Shown here in pieces: positions 1-7,759 of a stretch of DNA of 14,382 nucleotides. The notes beneath the pieces are model-generated. The model worked only from the letters and a program-made list of their open reading frames with translations. It made no database searches and was not told the origin of the DNA. Every line of letters starts with the position of its first letter. Position 1 is the stretch's first letter. The position numbers and the translations under genes were made by a program. The stretch is from Paludibacter sp. (GTDB lineage: Bacteria > Bacteroidota > Bacteroidia > Bacteroidales > Paludibacteraceae), in contig JAUSNQ010000125.1 in NCBI GenBank assembly GCA_030655595.1, forward strand, positions 1 to 14,382, read 5' to 3'.

Positions 1-1880
1 AACAGTATTTTATAGGCAGAAAGAAAATAAGCATAGAGTAATGATTTTCGATTGCCATAAAAAGCAGTAAAATAGAACATCATATTATCGCAGCTGTAAT
101 AGGCAACAGCCTCTGTTTCGCGACTATACAAATATTTATAATTGAATGCATCGGTATAGGCATCCCAATGTTCTATTCGTTCTTTTCCTGATTCGTCTAA
201 ATATGAAAACTTTAGGGTAGTGTCGGGTAAAACATTAAAAGTGTTGAATAAGAAAGCATTTTGATTGAGATTTGAAACGATTTCATGCTCAAGAGGTTTT
301 GAAAATTGTTCTAATTTTTTTGATTTGATATTCTGATAATATGAAATAGGGTAGTCAATTGTTTTTGATCCAATAGCAGGATAACCCTGTATCTGAAAAT
401 GCAAATGGGGGTAAGGTGAACGACCAGAGTTTCCGCATAATGCCAGCACATCCCCAAGTTTTACATAATCTCCTTTTTTGACTCTCACAGAGTGTTTCTT
501 TAAGTGAGATAATTGTGTGAACACCCCCGGAATATGTTGAATAACAATGCTGTTTCCCCAATTGTGGGTGGTATTAACTTCCCCGATTTGATTATCTTCA
601 ATATTATCGATGATATCTATTACAACACCTTCGGCAGGAGCTGTAACCGGTTTACCAAAGCAATAGTAATTTTCGCAACTCAGTCCATTCGACATGTAAG
701 ATTTTCCATCTTCATCCAGAATCATAAAATCAAGGGCTTTTCCCCACTCGTCTTTGTGTGTAAATTCTCCGTCATGTCCTTGTGTAACCATCCATTCTCC
801 CCAAAAAGGCAACTGAATCGGAAAATATAGAAATCGACTTAACCTTTCCTTGTTGTTCAGGTAGGCATAAAGATTTGTCTCGGGAGAATAACTTTGAATC
901 GGTGTAAGAATCAGTTTCTTCTCACTGGCTCTTTGTCGCAGAAAATGAACGAACATGATGGTGATGAAAGAGTATGGCAAAGAAAAGACAGGAAGTTGAA
1001 TGTAACTGAATAGTTTAGTAAAAAACACCAACACGATGGATGTCAATGGAACCAACAGGATAATCCACATGTATGAGTATTTCGACGGAACGATGAAGAA
1101 TCCCCCAATGGCTATTGCAACCATCATGAAATTAGCTCCGATGTTGTAGTAGGTGATGCTGGCTGCTTCTGATCCCGAGAATTGAGCAAAAATATAGGCA
1201 GATATAAAACCCAGAATTGACAATGAAAAGAAAATGCGTGAACTAATCAGGAGAGCTATTGCCAGAATGATTCCCGTGATCAGATTGTTTTGAAAGATTA
1301 TTGAACTCAATGATCGCAGGTAAATATCCAATAGCTGATTAATCTCCCAGGATTCAATCTGTTGAAAAATATTGAGTAGTGAATTTCCACCTACTGCATA
1401 CATTTCGTTGATCCAAAATATACTCCGTTGGGTTAAACCGAGATTTTCATATAAAGATGCCGGCAACACGACAAACCAAAATGCCAGTACAAACGGAATG
1501 CTCAGAAAGGGAAGTCCATATTTAAAAAGAAACCCACCAAATGCAACCGACAGTATTAACGTCAGGAGGGAAGATAATGCCAGCAAAGAAAAAAACACAA
1601 TTCCCGGATCAAAAAAAGTTCCCAGTCCGATACCGGTAATCAGCGCATTGAAACTCAACACGCCGTTACGCAATTGTGCTTTGTCGAATCCCAGTGAATT
1701 GGCAATCAACACAGCAAGCAGCACAGCTAAAAATCCACTTAATCCAGCATAGAAATTCAAAAAAGTAGCCAGCATGAGGGCAATAGCCATAAAGCGGTTA
1801 TTCAGAAAGAATATGACTGAATAACTGTTTAATATGGCGGGTAATATTGTTTCCCGGATGTTTTTATATCTGTCGTTCAA
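1..1880 (-). CDS. Urea transporter (UT) family membrane domain fused to M23 metallopeptidase, 3' end outside window
   Basis: The frame stays open from about 1880 to the window edge (about 626 codons), so the C-terminus is missing. Residues about 10-310 are strongly hydrophobic and resemble the UT family (PF03253): an N-terminal stretch like NNRFMAIALML, a first half with NGVLSFNALITGIGLG, and a second half with YYNIGANFMMVAIAIGG, matching the family's internal duplication. Residues about 350-500 look like a peptidase M23 domain with its metal and catalytic motifs: His of THKDEW (about 373), Asp of ALDF (about 382), LSHLKKH, and PHLHFQ (about 490). About 130 further residues, unrecognised, follow. 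The first in-frame ATG (1790) would cut into the first membrane segment, so the TTG at 1880, 11 bases after the decarboxylase stop, is the likely start. The close spacing indicates co-translation with the decarboxylase. The UT part probably passes a small neutral solute. The M23 part follows the last membrane segment and may act on peptidoglycan or peptides. Substrates cannot be told from sequence. Confidence 0.85.
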   Translation of the reverse strand, partial: MNDRYKNIRETILPAILNSYSVIFFLNNRFMAIALMLATFLNFYAGLSGFLAVLLAVLIANSLGFDKAQLRNGVLSFNALITGIGLGTFFDPGIVFFSLLALSSLLTLILSVAFGGFLFKYGLPFLSIPFVLAFWFVVLPASLYENLGLTQRSIFWINEMYAVGGNSLLNIFQQIESWEINQLLDIYLRSLSSIIFQNNLITGIILAIALLISSRIFFSLSILGFISAYIFAQFSGSEAASITYYNIGANFMMVAIAIGGFFIVPSKYSYMWIILLVPLTSIVLVFFTKLFSYIQLPVFSLPYSFITIMFVHFLRQRASEKKLILTPIQSYSPETNLYAYLNNKERLSRFLYFPIQLPFWGEWMVTQGHDGEFTHKDEWGKALDFMILDEDGKSYMSNGLSCENYYCFGKPVTAPAEGVVIDIIDNIEDNQIGEVNTTHNWGNSIVIQHIPGVFTQLSHLKKHSVRVKKGDYVKLGDVLALCGNSGRSPYPHLHFQIQGYPAIGSKTIDYPISYYQNIKSKKLEQFSKPLEHEIVSNLNQNAFLFNTFNVLPDTTLKFSYLDESGKERIEHWDAYTDAFNYKYLYSRETEAVAYYSCDNMMFYFTAFYGNRKSLLYAYFLSAYKIL

Positions 1881-1891
1881 ATTTTCTGAAT

Positions 1892-3253
1892 TTATTTCAA
1901 ATGTGCAGGTACTTGTTCTATTGAATCAATATACTCCATGGTTTCCGCTTTCCGAATAATGTGGGTGTTGTTATCACCATCAATTAGAACAACATTAGGA
2001 CGAAGGGTGATGAATTGCATCCATTGTGTCATATTGTAGGCACCTACCTGATGTACAACCAGCTGATTACCTTTTTCCAATAAAGGCATCACAATGCTTT
2101 CTCTTACCACATCTATATTCATGCACAACGGACCGAAAAGCACCATTTCTTCTGTTTGACTTCCAAGCTCTTGAGCCGGACTCACTTTATGTTCGTACCA
2201 CAAAGAAGTAAACAGGGTATTGAGCCCGAAATCGAGGATCGTAGCTCGTCTTCCATCCGACAATCGTTTGGTCGCTAAAACAGTTCCAAGCAAATAACCC
2301 GCATCATCCACCAAAGCCCTGCCCGTTTCGAGTATCAGCAAAGGTAATTCTTCCTGCGTGAAACCATAACCCAATATTACATCAGTGATTGCATCAGCAA
2401 ACTGATCGAGCGATGGTACCGTGTCGGTGCCAGGTAAATAAGCACCTTTGAGTGTGTTTGTTGACGGGAAACCACCGCCTAAATCAATGTATTGCAGTGT
2501 TTTTCCATATCGCTCTTTCACACTCCACGTCAGTTCGCAAAGATTACGGGCAGCCGTCGCATAAGCAGTAGGAGATAGCATGAATGTTCCAATGTGGCAG
2601 TGCAATCCGACCAAATCAAGGTTGGATGAGTTGATGATACGTGTTATGGCATTCCATGCCTGACCATTTTCGAAATTGAATCCAAATCTATCCCACTTCG
2701 GATAAATACCTGTGTCCATGTTTATGCGTATGGCTACCCTTGGCTTTAGGTTAAAATCTTCACTAAGTCTAATCAATGCATAAAGCTCATCATAATGGTC
2801 GATGTGAATCAGTGAGTTGTTTTTGGCTGCTGCAACCAACTGTTCTTCTGATTTATCGGGACCGTTAAAGATAATTTTATTTCCCGGAACACCATTTTTC
2901 AATGCCTTGTCGTATTCAAAGCCCGATACAACCTCCGCCCAGGATCCTTCCTGATGATAGATCTGACAGACAGCATCTAAATAGTTGGTTTTGTACGACC
3001 AGGCAAATTGTACCTTTGGGTAGCGGGTTTTAAAAATTCTGGAAGCATCCTGGAAGTTTCTCCTGATTTGCTTTTCTGAAATAACAAACAAAGGAGAACC
3101 GTAATCTTTCAGCATGCCTTTTACTGATACACTCTCGATGTGTGTAACCGGTTCATTTTCTGTTTTAGTGCCGAATTTGTTCATCAACCCCGTGTTCATT
3201 TTTCGAAGTGTGGGTCGTTCGTATCTTTTCTTTTCCGTAATCATATTGCTCAC
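1892..3253 (-). CDS. PLP-dependent amino-acid decarboxylase, diaminopimelate/ornithine decarboxylase fold
   Basis: A 453-residue protein of the fold-type III PLP decarboxylases (LysA/ODC group; Orn_Arg_deC domains). Visible landmarks are the PLP lysine in SYKTN (K88), HCHIGT (H218-T223), the phosphate-binding glycines in DLGGGFP (259-261), ETGR (309-312) in place of EPGR, a Cys/Asp pair in GPLCMNID (C377, D381) where LysA has CESxD, and the late aromatic in GAYNM (Y406). All catalytic landmarks are present, so it is probably active. The altered CESGD-like motif, in a region that helps select substrate, means it need not be diaminopimelate decarboxylase and should not be called lysA. It is third in the PqqD/ATP-grasp operon, separated from the ATP-grasp gene by 79 bases of repeat sequence and from the UT-M23 gene by 11 bases. 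The expected reaction is CO2 release from an amino acid or an amino-acid-derived intermediate in the cytoplasm. Confidence 0.9.
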   Translation of the reverse strand: MSNMITEKKRYERPTLRKMNTGLMNKFGTKTENEPVTHIESVSVKGMLKDYGSPLFVISEKQIRRNFQDASRIFKTRYPKVQFAWSYKTNYLDAVCQIYHQEGSWAEVVSGFEYDKALKNGVPGNKIIFNGPDKSEEQLVAAAKNNSLIHIDHYDELYALIRLSEDFNLKPRVAIRINMDTGIYPKWDRFGFNFENGQAWNAITRIINSSNLDLVGLHCHIGTFMLSPTAYATAARNLCELTWSVKERYGKTLQYIDLGGGFPSTNTLKGAYLPGTDTVPSLDQFADAITDVILGYGFTQEELPLLILETGRALVDDAGYLLGTVLATKRLSDGRRATILDFGLNTLFTSLWYEHKVSPAQELGSQTEEMVLFGPLCMNIDVVRESIVMPLLEKGNQLVVHQVGAYNMTQWMQFITLRPNVVLIDGDNNTHIIRKAETMEYIDSIEQVPAHLK

Positions 3254-3280
3254 ATATTATTAAAACACTTTCATCTTATT

Positions 3281-3330
3281 TCTTATTTCTTAGCTTTTAG
3301 CTCTTCGCTTTTAACTCTTCGCTTTTCGCT
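3281..3330. repeat. Degenerate heptad repeat, TTTTAGC/TCTTAGC type
   Basis: The gap between the ATP-grasp stop and the decarboxylase start is filled by tandem seven-base units such as TCTTAGC, TTTTAGC, TCTTCGC and TTTTAAC (plus-strand reading). It begins two bases after the ATP-grasp stop codon. The same unit recurs near 10772-10872 and 14171-14214. Here the units have drifted (AGC to CGC or AAC), suggesting an older copy. Confidence 0.7.
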
Positions 3331-3332
3331 AA

Positions 3333-4376
3333 TTACAGTTCCCCATTACCTGAAATGGTTTGAAACTCCTTGATGTCGGTAATTAAATCCCAGGCATAGC
3401 GGATAAATATTTTACCGACTTCGTATTCGGTGAATGGATCAACTTTCTCTCCCATAGCCATTTTAACCAGACTTGCCGGTTGGTTTTGACCTGCCGCTGC
3501 GGTCAGGTATATCCAGGCAGGAAAACGCGGGTTAACCTCCATGATATATGGTTTGCCATCGTCGGTGAGCATCACTTCCAGTTCGCAACCACCCCGCCAG
3601 GTTGTTTTCTCAACAAATCTTCGTGCCAGTTCAATCAGTTTATCATCTTCCAATGTAATTCCTGCCCACGCTTTGCCTTTGTCGGTAATATACAATTTGC
3701 GCATCGGAATGATGCTAATTGCATTGCCTTCTCCATCACCCAGTGCCGCAATATTGATTTCTGTTCCTTTGATAAAATCCTGAATAATAATTGGTAATCC
3801 CCATTTGGCCTGTATTTTATAAAATGCCTTTTCAACCTGATCGAAATTTCTCGCTACAACAGCATCATAGAATTTTCCTTTTACCACAATGGGATATTCC
3901 AGTTCATCTTCCATCTTTTTCAATTCACGCAATTCGTAAATCACCTTGTCTTTGGGAACAAGAAATCCGTTTTGCTTACCAAACTCAAACAATTTTATTT
4001 TGTCGCGTGCTTCAAATTGCTTTAAATCCGGAAGGAAAGTTTGGATGCCCATCATTTTGAGTTTGTCTTTCAATTTGATAAAGCTAAAAAGTTCTGCATC
4101 AAAGTTTGGAATGATTAAATCTAATTTTTCTTCTTCGTGGATGTATTCAAGTCTCGCCATCAGACTATCTGTCCCTCCTGTTGGATAGGGAATCTGATAA
4201 GTTTTATCGACTAAATCGTGCATGTATAGTCCAGGTTCAAGTGCTTCATAGGATAATCCTATAATTCTAACCTGAAAATCTTTACATTCCCTGATTGCCC
4301 TGATAACTGCAACGCCTGGTCCCGGACTGTCGATTGCATTGAGAGCTGTGATTCCTATGACTAATTTTCTTTTCAT
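3333..4376 (-). CDS. ATP-grasp domain protein (CarB-like carboxylate-amine ligase)
   Basis: A 347-residue ATP-grasp enzyme. The family activates a carboxylate as acyl phosphate with ATP and joins it to an amine or thiol. Residues 1-110 form a Rossmann-like pre-ATP-grasp domain (KLVIGIT, SPGPGVAVIRAI, LDLIIPNFDAE). ATP-binding lysine appears in YPIVVKGKF (K166), and the metal/ATP site is GGCELEVM (262-269) followed by YIMEVNPRFPAW (277-288), with E280, N282 and R284 as the usual Mg-binding set. The set looks complete. Length and layout resemble stand-alone relatives of the carbamoyl-phosphate synthase large subunit rather than a housekeeping ligase. It starts 6 bases after the PqqD-like gene and precedes the decarboxylase, so a joint pathway is likely. 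The substrate cannot be read from the sequence. Confidence 0.88.
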   Translation of the reverse strand: MKRKLVIGITALNAIDSPGPGVAVIRAIRECKDFQVRIIGLSYEALEPGLYMHDLVDKTYQIPYPTGGTDSLMARLEYIHEEEKLDLIIPNFDAELFSFIKLKDKLKMMGIQTFLPDLKQFEARDKIKLFEFGKQNGFLVPKDKVIYELRELKKMEDELEYPIVVKGKFYDAVVARNFDQVEKAFYKIQAKWGLPIIIQDFIKGTEINIAALGDGEGNAISIIPMRKLYITDKGKAWAGITLEDDKLIELARRFVEKTTWRGGCELEVMLTDDGKPYIMEVNPRFPAWIYLTAAAGQNQPASLVKMAMGEKVDPFTEYEVGKIFIRYAWDLITDIKEFQTISGNGEL

Positions 4377-4382
4377 AATTGA

Positions 4383-4622
4383 TTAATCAAGAATGCTGTA
4401 ATTTTTTAATAACGTAGCAAACTCATCCAAATCGCGTTCGAAGAGAGTTTTGTCAACATCATATTGCTCACAAATGTTTTCGGCAATGTCTTGTAATGAT
4501 TTGTCTTGTTTCAGTAGTCCGATTATTTCAGAACCAATCCCGTTTGTAGAAAATGAATCTCCGGTGGCAGGATTGAATAGAAATCCTTCGTCGCTTACTG
4601 CAATGTTTTTACGTATTCTCAT
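4383..4622 (-). CDS. PqqD-family small protein (RiPP recognition element fold)
   Basis: A 79-residue protein with the PqqD pattern (PF05402): an N-terminal beta section (IAVSDEGFLFNPATGDSFS) followed by TNGIGSEIIGLL, then helices with LQDIAENICEQYDVD and an acidic FERDLDEFATLL segment. PqqD domains bind leader peptides and present them to modifying enzymes, and relatives lacking a known peptide also occur beside ATP-grasp and kinase genes. It is the first gene of the operon, just 25 bases from the -7 promoter element, and ends 6 bases before the ATP-grasp start. No precursor-peptide reading frame is visible in the 97 bases upstream, so any peptide partner must lie elsewhere. The family call rests on pattern only. 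Confidence 0.8.
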   Translation of the reverse strand: MRIRKNIAVSDEGFLFNPATGDSFSTNGIGSEIIGLLKQDKSLQDIAENICEQYDVDKTLFERDLDEFATLLKNYSILD

Positions 4623-4646
4623 GATGGTGTGTTTTTAATTACGATA

Positions 4647-4678
4647 CAAATGTAGGGTCACTAGATGTGCTCTCCAAA
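4647..4678 (-). promoter_or_regulatory. Bacteroidota-type promoter of the PqqD/ATP-grasp operon
   Basis: Read on the minus strand: TTTG at 4678-4675, a 20-base spacer, then TACATTTG at 4654-4647, a full match to the Bacteroidota -33/-7 consensus (TTTG, 19-21 bases, TAnnTTTG). The PqqD-like ATG is 25 bases downstream, giving a short leader. Confidence 0.75.
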
Positions 4679-4719
4679 TTTTTTCAGCATAAGGGGGGCG
4701 ACATTCAGCCAAACGCATT

Positions 4720-6792
4720 TCAGAATATCACTTTTTCAGTGAAATCATGAATTTTCACAATGAAAATTCCTTTTACCGGAAGATGAAGGCTCATCTCTTC
4801 CGAACTTGCTTTTGCTTTTGTGAGGGCTAAACCATGCAATGTGTAAACTTCCACCCAATCACCGGGGTTTAAATTTTTGATCATTAATCCATTACTTGTT
4901 TTGTAACATTGATATACTTCTTCTGATGTAATTTTATTTTGGGTGTTGAAGTCTATTTCGTTTTTGTTATTGAATTCTTCCCAGTAAGGTGCCTTGCTGT
5001 ACAATGCCAGAGAGCCAATGGGGATTGATAAGGTACAATTTGTTTTGTTGATTAACTCCAGCGCATAATAGTCAACCACCGGCGGAATTGACTTAGCAAC
5101 TCTCAAGTTTGTAAGATTAGAACAGGCATAAAAAGCCCCTGCTCCGATTATATTTACGTTTTGCGGTATGGTCAGGCTATTGATTCCAGTGCAGAATGCA
5201 AAAGCAGAAGCGCCAATTTCCTGTACCGATTCAGCGATGTTGATTGCTGTCATATTGCTACATCCATCGAAAGCAGAGAAACCAATATGTTGAACTGATG
5301 CCGGTATGGTATAACTACCTGATTTACTAAGCGGACATAAATAGAGATAATCCTGATTTTTACTGAATAGAACACTTTCATTTGCGCTAAAATAATTGTT
5401 TGCCTGATCAACCGTGAAACCGGAGATGCCGGAGCAATTATAAAAAGAATATTCCCCTATATAATTGATGGATGCGGGTAGATGGATATTGTCTGTAATG
5501 CCTGTGCAGTTATTGAATGCTCCCGGATCAATGCTGACTGTATTGGCGGGTAATGTGATATTTCCGGACTTAGATGTTGGACAGATGATTATTCTGTCTT
5601 TTGATTTTGAATACAAGATTTCGTTTTCTGCACTGAAATAGTTGTTCTGAGTGTTTACGGCATAACCGCTCAGTAAACTGCAACCATAAAATGCATAATA
5701 ACCGATGTAGTCGGTCAGTGCAGGTATGTTCATTGTGCCTGTTAGTTGGGAACATTTATAAAAAGCATGACTTCCTATCAATTTCACGGTATTGGGAATG
5801 GTGAAAGTATCTGCTTTAGCACCAGGGCAAATAAATAATGTATCCAGATTCTTGCTGTAAAGCACGTCATTCGAAGAAGCATAGTTGGGATTTGACGTAT
5901 TTACTGAAAACGATTTTAGATTATTACATTCCATAAAGCTATAACTTCCCAAATCAGTCAGACTAGCCGGGAGGTAAACTGTCCCGGTTAAATTATAACA
6001 ACCATAAAAAGCTCCTTCTCCGATTGATTTGACGTTGTTTGGGATGGTTAGATTTTCGGATATACCTGAACAATAAGCAAATGCATAGGTGCCGATTGAA
6101 GTTAGAGAAGTTGGGAGCGTTACGGAAGTCAGTTTGTAACAATTTTCAAAAGCTGAATTTGCAATGTGCTTAACTGTAGCTGGTACTGTATAATTACCCA
6201 TTTTTGCATTTGGGAAGACCAACAGCGAGTCCTGCGCTTTATTTAAAAGAACACCTGATGTGCTGCTAAATCTGGTATTCGATACATGTACGGTAAATGA
6301 TTCTAAAGCATAACATCCGTAAAAAGAATATTCAGCAATTGACTTTACAGATGCGGGAATGTCGATGGAGGTTAAATTCCAGCAATAATAAAATGCCAGA
6401 TAACCAATGGATACAGTATTTGCAGGAAGTGTTACGGCAGTCAGGCTAGGTTTGTATGACAACAAAGCAGGATTGTAAAACGCATAGGCTGGCATTTCAT
6501 TAATTGGATAAGTTGTCTTCACCCCGGGGTAAGTGCCATCTGTACCTGTATATGCTTTTATACTTGCATTGGAAAGAATCAGTGTTGTCAGGTTTTTAAT
6601 TTTATCACGCATAAACGCAACATCTCTCGCATCAATACTTCCTGAAACCGTCAAGGTTGTGAGGCTTGTTCGTTCAGATTCACTGATCATTCCTGACAGT
6701 GTTCCGGGAACAGTCACATTTACAGTTTTTGACTGGGCATGTAAGATTGAAGCACTAAAAAAACATAATGCAATAATCAATATTCTTCTCAT
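4720..6792 (-). CDS. BspA-like leucine-rich-repeat (LRR_5) secreted protein with C-terminal sorting-like domain
   Basis: A 690-residue protein with a signal peptide (RRILIIALCFFSASILHA, likely cleaved before Q20). Residues about 85-590 hold at least 13 LRR_5 units of the form IGxxAFxxCxxLTxxxxIPxSV. Among them are four copies of a larger insert of the form YFSxxxxVLxSKxxDxLxxCP followed by a turn and TIP. The array ends with the usual CTLSIPIGSLALY cap and a WEEF segment. The last 60 residues (GLMIKNL, WVEVYTLHG, GIFIVKIHDFTEKVIF) resemble type IX secretion C-terminal sorting domains, so export through the outer membrane and surface attachment are likely. BspA-type proteins bind host or matrix ligands in some species, but the ligand here is unknown. 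It lies 15 bases downstream of a LytTR regulator and probably shares its transcript. Confidence 0.9.
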   Translation of the reverse strand: MRRILIIALCFFSASILHAQSKTVNVTVPGTLSGMISESERTSLTTLTVSGSIDARDVAFMRDKIKNLTTLILSNASIKAYTGTDGTYPGVKTTYPINEMPAYAFYNPALLSYKPSLTAVTLPANTVSIGYLAFYYCWNLTSIDIPASVKSIAEYSFYGCYALESFTVHVSNTRFSSTSGVLLNKAQDSLLVFPNAKMGNYTVPATVKHIANSAFENCYKLTSVTLPTSLTSIGTYAFAYCSGISENLTIPNNVKSIGEGAFYGCYNLTGTVYLPASLTDLGSYSFMECNNLKSFSVNTSNPNYASSNDVLYSKNLDTLFICPGAKADTFTIPNTVKLIGSHAFYKCSQLTGTMNIPALTDYIGYYAFYGCSLLSGYAVNTQNNYFSAENEILYSKSKDRIIICPTSKSGNITLPANTVSIDPGAFNNCTGITDNIHLPASINYIGEYSFYNCSGISGFTVDQANNYFSANESVLFSKNQDYLYLCPLSKSGSYTIPASVQHIGFSAFDGCSNMTAINIAESVQEIGASAFAFCTGINSLTIPQNVNIIGAGAFYACSNLTNLRVAKSIPPVVDYYALELINKTNCTLSIPIGSLALYSKAPYWEEFNNKNEIDFNTQNKITSEEVYQCYKTSNGLMIKNLNPGDWVEVYTLHGLALTKAKASSEEMSLHLPVKGIFIVKIHDFTEKVIF

Positions 6793-6807
6793 TTTTTATG
6801 AACTTAT

Positions 6808-7680
6808 TTATTTTATGAAGTTTTTTCCGAGATATTGCTGAAAGCTTTCTTTATATTGTTCTCCGATTGGAATGTGTTTTTTGTGCTCAATAAAAATTCT
6901 GTTCTTTTCGACCGACTGAATTTTCTCCAGATTGACGATGAAAGAACGCTGTACACGCATGAATTTGTCGGATGGCAGTTTAGATTCAATATTTTTCAAC
7001 CGCATGAAAGTAGTAATTACTTCTCCTTTTTCAAGGAAAATTTTGATGTATTCGTTGGCACTTTCAATATACATGATTTCCGACATCAAAATTTTGACCA
7101 TTTTAAAATCTGCCTTTACATAAATGTAATCATCTATCTTCAGATTGTTGTTTTGCATACTTTGTTGGAGTATCTTTTTTTGTTTTTCCTCGTCAATCCA
7201 GAAGAATATTACTTTGTAGGCGGTTCCCGTTCCTATGACAAGTAAAGCAATTACAAAACGTTGGAAGAATTGCAGTTCAACCGAAGGTGCAATTGATTTT
7301 TGAGATTTAAATCCTTGAGGAGCAGGCATTTTTTTGGATAACTCCATGGGAGGCATTCCTTTGGAATGATTTAGGGTTAACCTGTTTTCCGACCACATGC
7401 TCAGGCATACGATAAGCGGAACGACAACAATGATTGTGAGGATGTATCTTTCGTATTGTTTTTTATGAAGTAAAAATGGGATAAAAAGGTAAATATTAAT
7501 GATAAATACCAAAAGAAAAGAGGCGATATTGAACCAATCAACTTTTAACTCATCCCATAAAAGATTTCCATTGAGTTGGTTTGTGGTGATAGGTATCAAA
7601 AAAACACCCACCCAAATAATGATGAAAATGACAGTTTCAATTAATTTGTAACTGATAAGCTTTTTTGTCGTGATTTGCAT
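6808..7680 (-). CDS. Membrane-bound LytTR-family transcriptional regulator
   Basis: A 290-residue protein: four hydrophobic segments in the first two-thirds (KLIETVIFIIIWVGVFL, a second around FLLVFIINIYLF, RYILTIIVVVPLIVCL, and FVIALLVIGTGTAYKVIFF), a short charged linker (EEKQKKILQQSMQ), then a C-terminal LytTR DNA-binding domain (ILMSEIMYIESANEYIKI, FMRVQRSFIVNLEKIQ, HIPIGEQYKE). There is no receiver domain and no kinase domain. The membrane part looks like that of YehU-type histidine kinases joined straight to a LytTR domain, so sensing and DNA binding are in one protein. A longer frame exists with TTG at 7704, but that codon lies inside the -7 promoter element, so the ATG at 7680 is preferred. 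The BspA-like gene follows after 15 bases and is the obvious candidate target. Confidence 0.88.
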   Translation of the reverse strand: MQITTKKLISYKLIETVIFIIIWVGVFLIPITTNQLNGNLLWDELKVDWFNIASFLLVFIINIYLFIPFLLHKKQYERYILTIIVVVPLIVCLSMWSENRLTLNHSKGMPPMELSKKMPAPQGFKSQKSIAPSVELQFFQRFVIALLVIGTGTAYKVIFFWIDEEKQKKILQQSMQNNNLKIDDYIYVKADFKMVKILMSEIMYIESANEYIKIFLEKGEVITTFMRLKNIESKLPSDKFMRVQRSFIVNLEKIQSVEKNRIFIEHKKHIPIGEQYKESFQQYLGKNFIK

Positions 7681-7701
7681 GGTAGATTCAAATAGTTTAC
7701 G

Positions 7702-7732
7702 CAAATATAAACCTATTCACTATGAACAACAA
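7702..7732 (-). promoter_or_regulatory. Bacteroidota-type promoter of the LytTR/BspA-like pair
   Basis: Minus-strand TTG at 7732-7730, 20 bases, TATATTTG at 7709-7702, matching the TAnnTTTG element. The preferred ATG is at 7680, 21 bases downstream. The element overlaps a possible upstream TTG start, which argues against that start. Confidence 0.65.
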
Positions 7733-7759
7733 GAAAAATCAGTACAAATGAGTTTTTTT

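Noticed and set aside
513..830. Plus-strand open frame of 105 codons
   Set aside because: It is the antisense shadow of the M23 domain, whose motifs read clearly on the minus strand.
1372..1752. Plus-strand open frame of 126 codons
   Set aside because: It lies opposite the UT domain, has low-complexity composition and no recognisable family.
4623..4719. Precursor peptide gene for the PqqD-like protein
   Set aside because: The gap is only 97 bases, holds the promoter, and contains no plausible minus-strand start and frame.
7681..7704. TTG start for the LytTR regulator
   Set aside because: The codon lies within the TATATTTG promoter element, so it would not be on the transcript; the ATG at 7680 fits better.
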